From the NCBI RefSeq assembly GCF_900114565.1, contig NZ_FOTM01000002.1:219471-269088 (forward strand): a stretch of 49,618 nt of DNA, in the 5' to 3' direction. Source of the DNA: Leifsonia sp. CL147 (GTDB lineage: Bacteria; Actinomycetota; Actinomycetes; Actinomycetales; Microbacteriaceae). Numbering within the stretch: position 1 is the stretch's first letter; each line of letters begins with the position of its first letter. The notes under the pieces are model-generated. The model saw only the letters and a program-made list of their open reading frames with translations, ran no database searches and was not told the origin of the DNA. A program made the position numbers and the translations under genes. Positions 27,649 to 38,067 of this stretch are shown here, in pieces.

Positions 27649-28866
27649 ATGAGTCGCACAACCGTCGCCCTGCTCGCCGCGCTGGAGGCGCTCATCGTCG
27701 CCGCGGTGGGCCTCGGCATCTGCCTGGTCCCCATCACGATCCTCTGGGCCGCGCAATACCAGCTCGGAGCCGACTTCGGGGTCGTCTGGCGGTCCGCAGC
27801 GGATGTGTGGCTCGTCGGTCACGGCGTCAACCTGACCGTCGCTCTCGATCCGCAGACCGTCGCCCGGCTGGGGCTGCCGGGAGCGGGCGTCCCGTTCCAG
27901 GTGACGATCGCGCTGCTGGGCTTCGCGGCCCTCACTGCGGGATTCGGAGTGCGCACCGGCATGCGCGCCGCCGGCACGCCGCAGCCTGCCGTCGGTGCGC
28001 TGAGCGCCCTGGTCGCCTTCGCCGCGATCTCGACCGTGGTCGTTCTGTCGGCGGGGTCCGCGATCGTGCAGCCGTCGCTCTGGCAGGGCATCGTGCTCCC
28101 TCCGTTCGTCTACGCCGTCGGCATCGCCGCAGGCTTCGGCTTCGCGGCGCTGAGACGGCCGCGCGAGGAGGAGGCGCCGGCGGCGCTCCCGACCCTGCGC
28201 GCCCAGGCGCTCGCCGTGCCCGGGGCGCTCCGTGCGGGAGCCGTCGCCGCCGTGCGTGCCGGCACCGCCGCGACCGCGATGGTGATCGGCATCGCGGCGC
28301 TGATCGTCGCCGTTCTGCTGTTCGGGAACTACGGCACGATCATCAGCCTGTACGAGCAGCTTCAGACGGGCATCGCCGGGGGAGCGGCCCTGACGATCGG
28401 GCAGCTCGCGATCCTGCCGGACGTCGTGGTGTGGATGGCGTCGTGGCTCGTCGGGCCCGGCTTCGCGATCGGCACGGGTTCGTCCGTCAGCCCGCTCGGC
28501 ACCGCACTGGGCCCGCTGCCCGGGGTGCCGGTGTTCGGCGTCATCCCGCCCGGCGGCTACAGCCTGGGTCTTGTCGGCATCCTGGTCCCCGTCCTCGCCG
28601 GCTTCCTCGCCGCCGTCCTTCTGCGTTCGACGACCTCGATGCAAGGCGTGGAGGGCGTCCGCGCCAAGCTCCTGGTGGCCCTCGCGATCGGCGTGGTCGC
28701 GGGCGTCGAGCTCGGGCTCCTGGCGTGGTGGTCCTCCGGCGCCCTCGGCCCCGGCCGCCTGCACGACGTCGGCCCGAATCCCTGGCTCGTCGCAGGGATC
28801 TCCGCGGCGGAGGTCGCCGTGGCGGCCGCGATCGGCCTGGCCGCGGGAGCGCGCACCCGCCGGTAA
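27649..28866 (+). CDS. DUF6350/PerM-like membrane protein
   Basis: A 405-residue polytopic protein with about nine to ten helices starting SRTTVALLAALEALIVAAVGLG. The position directly upstream of purN and purH is the conserved actinobacterial arrangement in which Mycobacterium tuberculosis has perM (Rv0955), a membrane protein needed for cell division stability under stress. Sequence pattern and synteny support a DUF6350/PerM assignment, but function in this organism is inferred. TAGGCT at 27633-27638 ends ten bases before the ATG, so the leader is very short. Confidence 0.8.
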   Translation: MSRTTVALLAALEALIVAAVGLGICLVPITILWAAQYQLGADFGVVWRSAADVWLVGHGVNLTVALDPQTVARLGLPGAGVPFQVTIALLGFAALTAGFGVRTGMRAAGTPQPAVGALSALVAFAAISTVVVLSAGSAIVQPSLWQGIVLPPFVYAVGIAAGFGFAALRRPREEEAPAALPTLRAQALAVPGALRAGAVAAVRAGTAATAMVIGIAALIVAVLLFGNYGTIISLYEQLQTGIAGGAALTIGQLAILPDVVVWMASWLVGPGFAIGTGSSVSPLGTALGPLPGVPVFGVIPPGGYSLGLVGILVPVLAGFLAAVLLRSTTSMQGVEGVRAKLLVALAIGVVAGVELGLLAWWSSGALGPGRLHDVGPNPWLVAGISAAEVAVAAAIGLAAGARTRR

Positions 28867-28898
28867 GGGGTGTCCCCGGCCCCCACTAGGCTGGTTGC

Positions 28899-29492
28899 GT
28901 GCTCTCGATCGTTGTCCTCATCTCCGGCGGCGGATCCAACCTGCTGGCCCTGCTGGAGGCGGCGGAGGACGCGGAGTTCCCCGCACGCGTCGTCGCCGTC
29001 GGCGCCGACCGCGACGCGGAGGGCTTCGAGCACGCCGAGCGGTTCGGCATCCCGACCTTCACCGTGCCGTACACCTCGTACCCGAGCCGCGAGGAGTGGG
29101 GTGACGGCCTCCTGGAGCAGATCCTGCAGTGGGAGCCCGACCTCACCATCCTGTCCGGCTTCATGCGGCTGGTGCCGCCGCGGGTCGTCGAGGAGCTCTC
29201 GCCGGACCTGATCAACACCCACCCGGCCTACCTGCCGGAGTTCCCGGGTGCTCACGCGGTGCGCGACGCGCTCGCCGCGGGCGTGACCCAGACGGGCGCG
29301 AGCCTCATCGTCGTCGACAACAGCGTGGACGGCGGCCCGATCATCAGCCAGGAGCGCGTGGAGGTGCTGCCCGGCGACACCGAGGCGAGCCTGCACGAGC
29401 GCATCAAACCCGTGGAGCGACGGCTGCTCATCGACGCCGTCCTCGACATCGCCAACGGACACATCGACCTCGAGGAGCTTGCCCGAGCATGA
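28899..29492 (+). CDS. purN: Phosphoribosylglycinamide formyltransferase 1
   Basis: PurN transfers a formyl group from 10-formyl-THF to GAR, the third step of purine synthesis. The 197-residue protein starts [17 protein letters not shown], and the catalytic triad Asn106, His108 and Asp144 lies at the same numbers as in the E. coli enzyme ([13 protein letters not shown] and NSVDGG). The start is GTG at 28899, six bases after TAGGCT (28887-28892), so translation is probably leaderless. The stop overlaps purH in an ATGA junction. Confidence 0.96.
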   Translation: MLSIVVLISGGGSNLLALLEAAEDAEFPARVVAVGADRDAEGFEHAERFGIPTFTVPYTSYPSREEWGDGLLEQILQWEPDLTILSGFMRLVPPRVVEELSPDLINTHPAYLPEFPGAHAVRDALAAGVTQTGASLIVVDNSVDGGPIISQERVEVLPGDTEASLHERIKPVERRLLIDAVLDIANGHIDLEELARA

Positions 29493-31135
29493 GCGGACCC
29501 CGTCACGACGCCAGCCAGTACCGGGAGCGGGACCTGATCCCGATCCGCCGAGCCCTCATCTCGGTCAGCGACAAGTCGGGACTCCTCGAGCTGGCGCACG
29601 CGCTGGCGAGCGCCGGCGTGGAGATCGTCTCGACCGGATCGACGGCTCAGACCATCCGCGATGCCGGTCACGCGGTGACCGACGTCGCGAGCTTGACCGG
29701 CTTCCCGGAGTCGCTGGACGGGCGGGTGAAGACACTGCACCCGGCCATCCACGCCGGGATGCTCGCCGATCTGCGTCTCGGGTCGCACGAGGAGCAGCTG
29801 AAAGAGCTCGGCATCGAGCCGTTCGAGCTGGTCGTCGTGAACCTGTACCCGTTCGTCGAGACGGTCGCCGCAGGCGCCGTCGGCGACGATGTGGTGGAGC
29901 AGATCGACATCGGCGGACCGGCCATGGTCCGTGCGGCGGCGAAGAACCACGCCAACGTCGCCATCGTCGTCTCGCCCTCCGACTATGCGGGCATCGTCGG
30001 GGCGGTCGCGGCCGGCGGGACCACGTTCGAGCAACGTCGCGAGCTGGCATCCCGGGCGTTCGCCCACACCGCCGCCTACGACGGAGCCGTCGCGGCCTGG
30101 TTCGCCGGCGAGGCGCCGTCGAACGACGTCGCCGACGCGGCCGAGGCCGCCGCCGACGACGCCGCCGCCGCATCCGCAGAGTTCGGCCCGCAGTGGGAGG
30201 CGCGTGCCGAACGGAAGCAGACGCTCCGCTACGGCGAGAACGCGCACCAGGCGGCCGCCCTCTACGCCGACCCGGCCGGGCGCGGCATCGCACAGGCGAC
30301 GCAGCTCGGCGGCAAAGAGATGTCGTACAACAACTACGTGGATGCGGATGCCGCCCTGCGCAGCGCCTACGACTTCCACGAGCCGGCCGTCGCGGTCGTC
30401 AAGCACGCGAATCCGTGCGGAATCGCGATCGCCGGCGACATCGCGGAGGCCCACCGCAAGGCGCACGAGTGCGACCCGGTGTCGGCGTACGGCGGCGTGA
30501 TCGCCGCGAACCGCACCGTCTCCCTCGCCATGGCGGAGACCATCAAGGGCATCTTCACCGAGGTGCTCATCGCCCCGGGATACGAGCCGGAGGCGCTGGA
30601 GCTGCTGCAGACCAAGAAGAACCTCCGCATCCTGCAGTTGCCGGACGACTACGCGCGCGCCGCCACCGAGTTCCGCCAGATCTCGGGCGGCGTGCTGGTA
30701 CAGGAGGCGGACCGCTTCGACCCCGAGGCCCTGGTGACCTCCGCCTCCGCCGGCTGGACGCTCGCCGCCGGCGAGGAGGCGGACGCCGCGACCCGCGCCG
30801 ACCTCGAGTTCGCCTGGAAGGCGTGCCGCGCGGTGAAGTCGAACGCCATCCTCCTCGCCCACGACGGCGCCTCCGTCGGCGTCGGCATGGGCCAGGTGAA
30901 CCGTGTCGACTCCTGCACGCTGGCGATCACACGCGCGGGCGACCGCGCGGCCGGTTCTGTCGCCGCCTCGGATGCGTACTTCCCGTTCGCCGACGGCGCG
31001 CAGCTCCTCATCGACGCCGGGGTGAAGGCGATCGTGCAGCCGGGCGGATCCATCCGCGACGAGGAAGTGATCGCCGCGGCGAAGGCCGCAGGAGTGACCA
31101 TGTACTTCACCGGCGAGCGGCACTTCTTCCACTGA
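29489..31135 (+). CDS. purH: Bifunctional AICAR transformylase/IMP cyclohydrolase
   Basis: A 548-residue enzyme catalysing the last two steps to IMP. The N-terminal MGS-like cyclohydrolase domain ([44 protein letters not shown]) spans about 18-215. The transformylase domain begins near [14 protein letters not shown] and carries KHANPCG near residue 304 and the [11 protein letters not shown] end motif. The ATG at 29489 overlaps the purN stop by four bases, giving coupled translation. Product IMP feeds guaB and guaA in the same window. Confidence 0.97.
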   Translation: MSGPRHDASQYRERDLIPIRRALISVSDKSGLLELAHALASAGVEIVSTGSTAQTIRDAGHAVTDVASLTGFPESLDGRVKTLHPAIHAGMLADLRLGSHEEQLKELGIEPFELVVVNLYPFVETVAAGAVGDDVVEQIDIGGPAMVRAAAKNHANVAIVVSPSDYAGIVGAVAAGGTTFEQRRELASRAFAHTAAYDGAVAAWFAGEAPSNDVADAAEAAADDAAAASAEFGPQWEARAERKQTLRYGENAHQAAALYADPAGRGIAQATQLGGKEMSYNNYVDADAALRSAYDFHEPAVAVVKHANPCGIAIAGDIAEAHRKAHECDPVSAYGGVIAANRTVSLAMAETIKGIFTEVLIAPGYEPEALELLQTKKNLRILQLPDDYARAATEFRQISGGVLVQEADRFDPEALVTSASAGWTLAAGEEADAATRADLEFAWKACRAVKSNAILLAHDGASVGVGMGQVNRVDSCTLAITRAGDRAAGSVAASDAYFPFADGAQLLIDAGVKAIVQPGGSIRDEEVIAAAKAAGVTMYFTGERHFFH

Positions 31136-31174
31136 TCGCGTTGCCTCCGTGACGGGCTCGCGGGAGAATGGAGG

Positions 31175-31191
31175 GCGGTCCACAAGACCGC
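31175..31191 (+). terminator. Short hairpin after purH
   Basis: GCGGTC and GACCGC pair around a CACAA loop, 40 bp after the purH stop. It has no T-run and could equally belong to the leader of the next gene. Confidence 0.3.
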
Positions 31192-31225
31192 ACCATTGTT
31201 ACCGCGATCCCACGAGGAGACACCG

Positions 31226-32293
31226 ATGTCCGTCCTGCCCCCATCCCCGTTGCCCGGCGAACTGCCGCACGAGACACTGCACGTCGTGAAGGGGAGGCGG
31301 AGCGGCCTCACCATCAGCATCGCGGTGCACTCCACCACCCTCGGTCCCGCCTTGGGCGGCTGCAGGGTGTGGACGTACGACTCCTGGCAGGAGGCCGTCG
31401 CCGACTCGCTGCGCCTGGCCGAGGGGATGACGTTCAAGAACGCCGCCGCCAGCCTCCATCGTGGAGGCGGCAAGGCCGTCATCCACCTTCCGCGCGGCAC
31501 CGTGCTCTCCCCGACGGAGCGGTACGAGGCGATGCTCGACCTCGGCGACGCCGTCGAGACGCTCGGCGGCGCCTATATGACCGCGGAGGATGTGGGCACG
31601 AGCGCCGACGACATGGCGGTCGTGGCCACCCGCACCGCGCACGTCTGCGGGCTGCCGCCGTCGCAGGGCGGCGTCGGCGAGCCGAGCGACGCCACGGCCA
31701 CCGGCGTCTACGCCGGCCTGCAGGCCACGCTGGAGCGCGCCTTCGGCGACCGGGCCGTGGCCGGACGCCGGGTCACCGTGCTCGGGCTCGGCCACGTCGG
31801 CTCGATCATCGCGACGCGCCTGGCGAGCGAAGGCGCGATCCTGACCGTCACGGATGTGAACCCGGCCAAGCGCGCGCTGGCGGACGCCCTCGGCGCTGCC
31901 TGGACCGAGCCGGAGGAGGCGCATCGCGTCGAAGGCGACCTGTTCGTCCCGGCCGGGGTCGGCGGAGTGCTGACCGGACAGGTCATCGACGAGCTGCGGG
32001 TCGCCGCGGTCGTCGGACCGGCCAACAACCAGCTCGCCGAGCGCTCGGGAGCCGAGCGGCTCGCCGCGCGCGGCATCCTGTGGGCGCCGGACTTCGTCGT
32101 CAACGCAGGCGGCGTGATCTTCCTCGACATGATGGGCGAGGGCGTGACTGCGGAGGCGACCGAGGAGCGCGTGGAGCGGATCGGGGACACGGTCGCCGGG
32201 ATCTTCCGCACGGCCGACGAGCGTGGGATCACCACCCTCCAGGCCGCGGAGGAGCTCGCTCTGGGACGGCTGCGGGAACCAGCGAACGCATAG
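31226..32293 (+). CDS. Leucine/valine-type amino acid dehydrogenase
   Basis: A 355-residue NAD-dependent oxidative deaminase of the Glu/Leu/Phe/Val dehydrogenase family. Substrate-binding and catalytic lysines are K71 (EGMTFKNAAASL) and K83 (GGGKAVIHLP). The Rossmann motif VLGLGHVGS is at 185-193 and GPANNQLAE near residue 265. Length fits leucine or valine dehydrogenases better than glutamate dehydrogenases (about 450). Branched-chain substrate preference is inferred. GAGGAGA five bases before the ATG is a good ribosome site. Confidence 0.87.
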   Translation: MSVLPPSPLPGELPHETLHVVKGRRSGLTISIAVHSTTLGPALGGCRVWTYDSWQEAVADSLRLAEGMTFKNAAASLHRGGGKAVIHLPRGTVLSPTERYEAMLDLGDAVETLGGAYMTAEDVGTSADDMAVVATRTAHVCGLPPSQGGVGEPSDATATGVYAGLQATLERAFGDRAVAGRRVTVLGLGHVGSIIATRLASEGAILTVTDVNPAKRALADALGAAWTEPEEAHRVEGDLFVPAGVGGVLTGQVIDELRVAAVVGPANNQLAERSGAERLAARGILWAPDFVVNAGGVIFLDMMGEGVTAEATEERVERIGDTVAGIFRTADERGITTLQAAEELALGRLREPANA

Positions 32294-32318
32294 CGGGGCT
32301 CCGCTAGGGTGGGGTCTC

Positions 32319-33518
32319 ATGACGTCTTCCTGGGGCCGCCGCCTCATCGCCTCCTTCTCGTCCGCCCTCGCAACCGCCGCCATCGGCTTCGTCGCTGCGA
32401 CGTTCGTGATCCTGGTGGCCAGCCAGCTCCAGTCCAGCGCCCTGACGAACGCCACGCCGTATGTCGGCTGGAACGCGCTCGTCGCGCTGATCCTCGGCTT
32501 CGCGGCGGCGCTGCTCGGGGCGATGGACCGGCGCTGGATCGCCGTGGTGACGGGCATCGTGCTCGCTCTGGTGAGCACGGTGCTCGGCACCCTGATCCTG
32601 TTCACGGTGCTGAGCGTGCCGTTCTCGGGAAGCACCTGGGGTCAGCTCTTCCAGTCGTTCATCGGCATCAACCTGCCGTTCTGGCTGGCCGTCGCCGTGG
32701 CCTTCCCGACCGCAGGGCACGCCGTGTTCCACGCGGTGGAGGGCGGAGAGCGGGGCGAGCGCCGCATCGCGCTGGTGCGCATCCCGGCCGCCAACCTCGC
32801 CGAGGGACTGATCACGCACATCGACCCGCAGGAGATCGACGCCGAGCTCGCCGACACGCAGTGGGACGCCTACGTCGCCGCCCTCTCCGCGGCCGGCTGG
32901 CGGACCGTCGAGGTCGCTGCCGCCGATCGGATGGCCGACTCGGTCTTCGTCGAGGACACCGCCGTCGTCCTCGGCGAGACCGCCGTCATCGCCCGCCCCG
33001 GCGCCGAGTCGCGCGAGGGAGAGACCGCCGGCACGGAGGCTGCGCTGCGGGCGCAGGGCCTGCGGCTCGAACGCATCGAGGCGCCGGGGACCCTGGACGG
33101 CGGAGATGTGCTCAAGGTCGGCTCGACCGTGTACGTGGGCCGCGGGGGCCGCACGAACGCGGAGGGCGTGCGCCAGCTGCGCGCCCTGGCCGGGCCGCTC
33201 GGCTACGACGTGGTCGCGGTGCCGGTCACGAAGGCCCTGCACCTGAAGACCGCGGTGACCGCGCTTCCCGACGGCACCGTCATCGGCTACGAGCCGATCG
33301 TGGACGACCCGCGCGTCTTCGAGCGGTTCCTCCCGGTGCCCGAGGCCCACGGCACGGCGGTCGTCGTGCTCTCCGACGACACCGTGCTGATGTCGTCGTC
33401 CGCACCGAAGTCGGTCGCGCTCGTCGAGGATCTCGGCTACACCGTCATCCAGGTGGACATCTCCGAGTTCGAGAAGCTCGAGGGCTGCGTCACCTGCCTC
33501 TCCATCCGGATCCGCTGA
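32319..33518 (+). CDS. Membrane-anchored DDAH-like amidinohydrolase (fusion)
   Basis: A 399-residue protein. Residues 1-140 contain four predicted helices (about 11-37, 50-69, 73-98, 115-138). Residues 150-399 are a guanidino-group-modifying enzyme domain of the DDAH type: DSVFVEDTAVV at 207-217, TLDGGDVLKVG at 258-268, the catalytic His308 in ALHLKT and the catalytic Cys393 in EGCVTCLS. DDAH enzymes hydrolyse methylated arginines to citrulline and methylamines; the true substrate here could be another guanidino compound. Typical bacterial DDAH is soluble and about 255 residues, so the N-terminal membrane module is unusual. TAGGGT at 32305-32310 ends eight bases before the ATG. Confidence 0.82.
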   Translation: MTSSWGRRLIASFSSALATAAIGFVAATFVILVASQLQSSALTNATPYVGWNALVALILGFAAALLGAMDRRWIAVVTGIVLALVSTVLGTLILFTVLSVPFSGSTWGQLFQSFIGINLPFWLAVAVAFPTAGHAVFHAVEGGERGERRIALVRIPAANLAEGLITHIDPQEIDAELADTQWDAYVAALSAAGWRTVEVAAADRMADSVFVEDTAVVLGETAVIARPGAESREGETAGTEAALRAQGLRLERIEAPGTLDGGDVLKVGSTVYVGRGGRTNAEGVRQLRALAGPLGYDVVAVPVTKALHLKTAVTALPDGTVIGYEPIVDDPRVFERFLPVPEAHGTAVVVLSDDTVLMSSSAPKSVALVEDLGYTVIQVDISEFEKLEGCVTCLSIRIR

Positions 33519-33617
33519 CCCACCGGGACCGCTTCCCCGCCCGACTGTCTTTCGCAGCGTCCTCGCTCTGGACCACCATGTGGCTCGTATCCCTGCCGCA
33601 TACCGGATCGAGGACCG

Positions 33618-36600
33618 ATGTTCACTTCACGGGACGGGCGTCTGCGGACGTCGGCCTTCGGGCTCGCAGCGATTCTTCTCGTGGCGTCGGCCGTGGCACT
33701 CGGGGCGCAGCCGGCGGCGGCGGATGTCACGCCCGTCTCGACCGTCTACAAGACCGGCACGGATCCGGCGACCGGCAGCTCGGCGGCCTCACCCGGTTCG
33801 CCCGGCGGCCAGCGCTCCGGGCAGACGCACCCCGGCGACACGATCGACTGGGTGATGAACTACTCCAACTCGACGGGGGCGGACGCGGCGGTCGATGCTC
33901 GTGATGCGCTGACCGGCGCCGGAACGTACGTGAACGGCTCCCTCGTCGTGCCGCCGGCCCAGATCCCGGAGGAGCCGTTCCAGGCTCAGTACTCCTCGAA
34001 CGGAGGCGGCACCTGGCAGCAGGGCGCTCCTCCGGCGGGCGCGACGGGAGTCGGCTTCACCGGCGGGGCAGCACCCGCGGTCAACGGCCTTCAGAAGCAG
34101 TTCAGCCAGCAGTTCCAAGTTCCCTCCGGAATCACCATCAACCAGACGGGTGGCGACGCTTACAACGGTGTGGTCGCCCAGGTGAACGGCCAGTATCAGA
34201 TCTATACGGCCTATCACCACAACACGGGGACGGGCTATCTGCTCTGCACGACGGCGACAGGCAACGTGTGTCCTGGCTGGCCGGGCACCAACTCCTATGC
34301 ATCCACCCAGGTCGGTGCACCCCTCGGTACGGGGCCGTTCACCAGCATGGCGACCACCTGGCAGAACGGGACCTTCCTCTCGGGAACGACGCTCACCTGG
34401 GAAGCGCAGGCGCGCACTGTGGACGCGACCGGGCTGTATCCCGTCGGGATGATGTGCCTCGACATCGTCACGCTCGTCAGCTGCGGCTTCCACGTGATCG
34501 CCCACGTGACCTTCCCGCCGTACTTCGCCGGCACCAACCCGTTGATCAGCGGCACGGGCCTCGCGGCGTCGGACGGCAACGACTACTTCGTCACGGCGGA
34601 CGGCGACATCCTGTGCTTCAACCCGACGAGCTTCGTCCCCTCGGACACGAGCTCGACCGGGCTCTGCGGAACGTTCCACATCCCCGGTGTGGCCGGGACC
34701 GATCGGCCGCCGCTCACACTCACCGTCGGCAACTACGTGTTCGCGGGGCTCATCGCCTCGCCGACCGCCGCCGGCCCCACGATGTACTGCTATAACGTCG
34801 TGACGGGCACCTTGTGCCCCGGCTACCCGGTGGCTGTGCCGACCGGTGTTCCGGCGGGCGCAGCGTTGCACGGTGCTCTCGCCCCCATCCTCGACGGTGC
34901 AGGCGCTGTCACGGGCGTCTGCTCCCTGCAGTCGGGGGTGGCAGGCAACTGCTGGAATCTGGCGGGGGGAAGCGTCCCCTCCCCGTACCCGACCAGCGCA
35001 GGATTCCATGATTCGTTCAGCGGCGACACCCTCGTCGTCGGCACCAAGGTGTATCCGCCGGTCAACAGCGACAATTCCGTCGGCTGCTTCGACTTCGCCA
35101 CCATGGTGGGCGGGCAGGTCCAGCCCTGTGCCGGGTTCACGCCGCCGAGCAATCCGACCAACTACACCTCCCGCCAGGTCGCCGGTATTCCCGGATGCCT
35201 GCTCGCCGCGGGCGATGGCCGGGTGATGAACACCTTCGATGCCACCACAGGCGGTCCGTGCGCGTCGACCTTCTCCTCCGCAACGGTGAACCCGATCGCC
35301 TCGTACTGCGGTTCCGGCGCGGCCGGGTTCCACTCGTGGAATTCCGTAGAGATCGACGGCCTTCCGTCGACGTCGTACGGATCCGCGGTCGTCACGGTAT
35401 TCAACAGCAACGGTCAGGTCGTCGCGGGCTTCGACCACGTGCAACTGCCGAACGGCGTGACCACACTCGACATCTCCTCGATACCGAAGACGGGGGCCAC
35501 AGCGAGTCTCACTGCGCAGGTCGAACTTCTCGGCGTCACCGATGCGAACGCGGTGACTCTCGGCCGTGCCGCGGTGACCTGGAACGGCGACCCGGTGCAG
35601 GCCTGCTTCCAGACGATCGCTCCGCCGGTATCGTGCGGTGTCTCCGGAGTGGTGTCCAACGACGTGACGATCACCACCAACGGAACGGGTGGCTCGGACA
35701 CAGGCAACAGCTCGGGGCCGACGTCGTTCACCAACACCAACCCCGCCGGCGCGTGCGTCGTCGATTTCGCCAAGTCGGCCTCGCCTCCGACGGCGAGTCC
35801 CGGGCAGACGGTGACCTGGACCATCTCTGTGACGAACAACGGCACAGTGGCCTTCGATGCAGCGAACCCGGCGACCTTCACCGACGACCTCTCGAACGTG
35901 CTGAACAACGCGACGTACAACGACGACGCCACGGCTTCCGCCGGCACGGTCAGCTATGCGGCCCCCGTCCTGACGTGGTCCGGTCCGCTTGCGGTCGGGG
36001 GGTCCGCGACGATCACCTACACGGGGACGGCCAACGCGACGAACACCGGTTCCGACCTGGTGAACACCGTCGTATCGGAGAGTGAGGGCAGCAACTGCAC
36101 GGCCGCCCAGCCCGCAGCGGTCTGCACGCAAGATGTGCCTGTCCTGGGTGTGACCCTGGTCAAGTCCGTCGACCCGGCGACGGTGGCGCGAGCGGGGGAC
36201 ACGGTGACGTACTCCTACCTGGTGACGAACATCGGAAGCCAGCCGCTCAGCGGGATGACGATCGTGGAATCGGCGGCCGATTTCACCGGGACGGGTGGCT
36301 TGCCTGTGGCCACCTGTCCCCTCCCCACGCTGAACCCGAACCAGTCCGAGACCTGCACGGCGACGTACACGATGACGCAGGCGGATGTGGACGCGGGATT
36401 CGTGGACAACACGGCGACTGCCGAGGGGACGGCGCCGGGTCAGCCGGCGCCGACGGTGTCCAACGACTCGTCGGCTCACGTGACGGCTCCCGCCGCCCCG
36501 AGCCTGACGCTGGACAAGACGGTCGCGCCGGCGACCGTCGCAGCAGCGGGGGACACCGTCACCTACAGCTATCTCGTGACGAACAACGGCACCGTGACGC

Positions 36601-38057
36601 TGAACGCCATCACGATCCTGGAGTCCGCCGGTGCCTTCACCGGGACAGGCCCGCTGCCCGTTCCGTCCTGCCCGCAGCCGTCTCTGGCGCCGAACACCTC
36701 CGAGACCTGCACGGCGGCCTACACGGTGACGCAGGCAGATGTCGACGCCGGCTTCGTCGACAACACCGCTACGGCGCAGGGCACGGCGCCCGGAGCCACG
36801 ACGCCGACGGAGTCGAATGAGTCCAGCGCTGCGGTGACCGCGCCGGCGAATCCCGCGCTCACGCTGGTGAAGAGCGTGTCGCCCGCGACGGTGACGTCGG
36901 CGGATGACCTGGTCACGTATTCCTATCTGGTCACCAACACCGGCAACGTGACGCTGCACGACATCGACATCCGCGAAGACGCCGCCGGATTCAGTGGGAC
37001 CGGTCCTCTTCCGGTCGCGGTCTGCCCGCTCCCGGTCTTGGCGCCGAGCGACTCCGAGACCTGCACGGCGAACTATCGCGTGACGCAGGCGGACGTCGAC
37101 GCAGGCGAGGTGCTGAACACGGCGACAGCGCTCGGCACGCCTCCGGGTGACACCGTCCCCGTCGAGTCGGCGCCCGACGACGCGGTGGTCACGGCGACGG
37201 CCAGCCCAGCCCTCTCGCTTGTCAAGTCGGCGACTCCGGGCACGGTCCATCGCTCCGGCGACGCGGTCACCTACAGCTACCTGGTGACGAACACGGGGAA
37301 CGTGACGCTGACCGCCATCGGGATCACCGAATCGGCCGCCGGCTTCACGGGAACGGGAACGCTTCCGGTGGCGACCTGCCCGCAGTCCGAGCTGGCTCCG
37401 GGTCAATCGGAGACGTGTACCGCCGACTATCAGGTCACGCAGGCGGATATCGATGCCGGCCGGATCCTGAACTCGGCGAGCGCACACGGCACGCCCCCTG
37501 GGGGTGCAGCAGCGATCGAGTCCGCGCCGGACGACGCGGTGGTGATCAGCGAGCCGATCGCGGGAATCGCCGTCGTGAAGAGCGTGTCGCCCACTGCTCT
37601 GCCCGCAGCGGGGTCCACGATCACCTATCGCTACATCGTCACGAACACCGGCAGTGCGCACCTGACCGCGGTCGCGGTGCTGGAGTCCGCAGCGGACTTC
37701 AGCGGGACCGGGCCGCTCCCGGCCCCTGTCTGCCCGAAGACCGCTTTGGCCCCGGGTGAGTCCATGACCTGCACCGCCGATTACGTGGTCACGTCCGCGG
37801 ACGAGGCGGCGCGAGTGGTCAGCAACGTCGCTCGCGCACAGGGCCTCCCTCGTGGGGCGACCGACCCGATCGTGTCCGCCCCCTCGGAAGCCGTGATCGA
37901 GGCGGCTCCGGTGGTGCTTCCGGGCCAGCCGGCGGTACTTCCGGGGCTCGCGTCGACCGGGTCCATGCTGGGCATCGGCGGCCTGCTGGTGGCGATGGGT
38001 CTCATTGTGGCCGGTGGCGTCCTGGGGCTGACGCGACTGCGAGCTCGTCGTCACTGA
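33618..38057 (+). CDS. Large LASTG-anchored surface protein with DUF11/DUF7507 repeats
   Basis: A 1479-residue secreted protein. A signal peptide occupies about 1-37 (ending QPAAA-D). The first 700 residues are a Gly/Thr/Cys-rich unrecognised domain. A DUF11-like domain (CVVDFAKSASPPTASPGQTV) follows around 712-830. Then come five repeats of 116-118 residues of the DUF7507 type, each starting like LVKSVxPATV and containing TYSYLVTN, SETCTA and TQADVDAG; their DNA begins near 36136, 36490, 36838, 37192 and 37546. The sorting signal is LASTG at residues 1444-1448, a hydrophobic helix and the tail RLRARRH, fitting class E sortase anchoring. GAGGA lies a few bases before the ATG. Likely a wall-anchored stalk or adhesin. 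Confidence 0.85.
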   Translation: MFTSRDGRLRTSAFGLAAILLVASAVALGAQPAAADVTPVSTVYKTGTDPATGSSAASPGSPGGQRSGQTHPGDTIDWVMNYSNSTGADAAVDARDALTGAGTYVNGSLVVPPAQIPEEPFQAQYSSNGGGTWQQGAPPAGATGVGFTGGAAPAVNGLQKQFSQQFQVPSGITINQTGGDAYNGVVAQVNGQYQIYTAYHHNTGTGYLLCTTATGNVCPGWPGTNSYASTQVGAPLGTGPFTSMATTWQNGTFLSGTTLTWEAQARTVDATGLYPVGMMCLDIVTLVSCGFHVIAHVTFPPYFAGTNPLISGTGLAASDGNDYFVTADGDILCFNPTSFVPSDTSSTGLCGTFHIPGVAGTDRPPLTLTVGNYVFAGLIASPTAAGPTMYCYNVVTGTLCPGYPVAVPTGVPAGAALHGALAPILDGAGAVTGVCSLQSGVAGNCWNLAGGSVPSPYPTSAGFHDSFSGDTLVVGTKVYPPVNSDNSVGCFDFATMVGGQVQPCAGFTPPSNPTNYTSRQVAGIPGCLLAAGDGRVMNTFDATTGGPCASTFSSATVNPIASYCGSGAAGFHSWNSVEIDGLPSTSYGSAVVTVFNSNGQVVAGFDHVQLPNGVTTLDISSIPKTGATASLTAQVELLGVTDANAVTLGRAAVTWNGDPVQACFQTIAPPVSCGVSGVVSNDVTITTNGTGGSDTGNSSGPTSFTNTNPAGACVVDFAKSASPPTASPGQTVTWTISVTNNGTVAFDAANPATFTDDLSNVLNNATYNDDATASAGTVSYAAPVLTWSGPLAVGGSATITYTGTANATNTGSDLVNTVVSESEGSNCTAAQPAAVCTQDVPVLGVTLVKSVDPATVARAGDTVTYSYLVTNIGSQPLSGMTIVESAADFTGTGGLPVATCPLPTLNPNQSETCTATYTMTQADVDAGFVDNTATAEGTAPGQPAPTVSNDSSAHVTAPAAPSLTLDKTVAPATVAAAGDTVTYSYLVTNNGTVTLNAITILESAGAFTGTGPLPVPSCPQPSLAPNTSETCTAAYTVTQADVDAGFVDNTATAQGTAPGATTPTESNESSAAVTAPANPALTLVKSVSPATVTSADDLVTYSYLVTNTGNVTLHDIDIREDAAGFSGTGPLPVAVCPLPVLAPSDSETCTANYRVTQADVDAGEVLNTATALGTPPGDTVPVESAPDDAVVTATASPALSLVKSATPGTVHRSGDAVTYSYLVTNTGNVTLTAIGITESAAGFTGTGTLPVATCPQSELAPGQSETCTADYQVTQADIDAGRILNSASAHGTPPGGAAAIESAPDDAVVISEPIAGIAVVKSVSPTALPAAGSTITYRYIVTNTGSAHLTAVAVLESAADFSGTGPLPAPVCPKTALAPGESMTCTADYVVTSADEAARVVSNVARAQGLPRGATDPIVSAPSEAVIEAAPVVLPGQPAVLPGLASTGSMLGIGGLLVAMGLIVAGGVLGLTRLRARRH

Positions 38058-38067
38058 GACATCCAGC

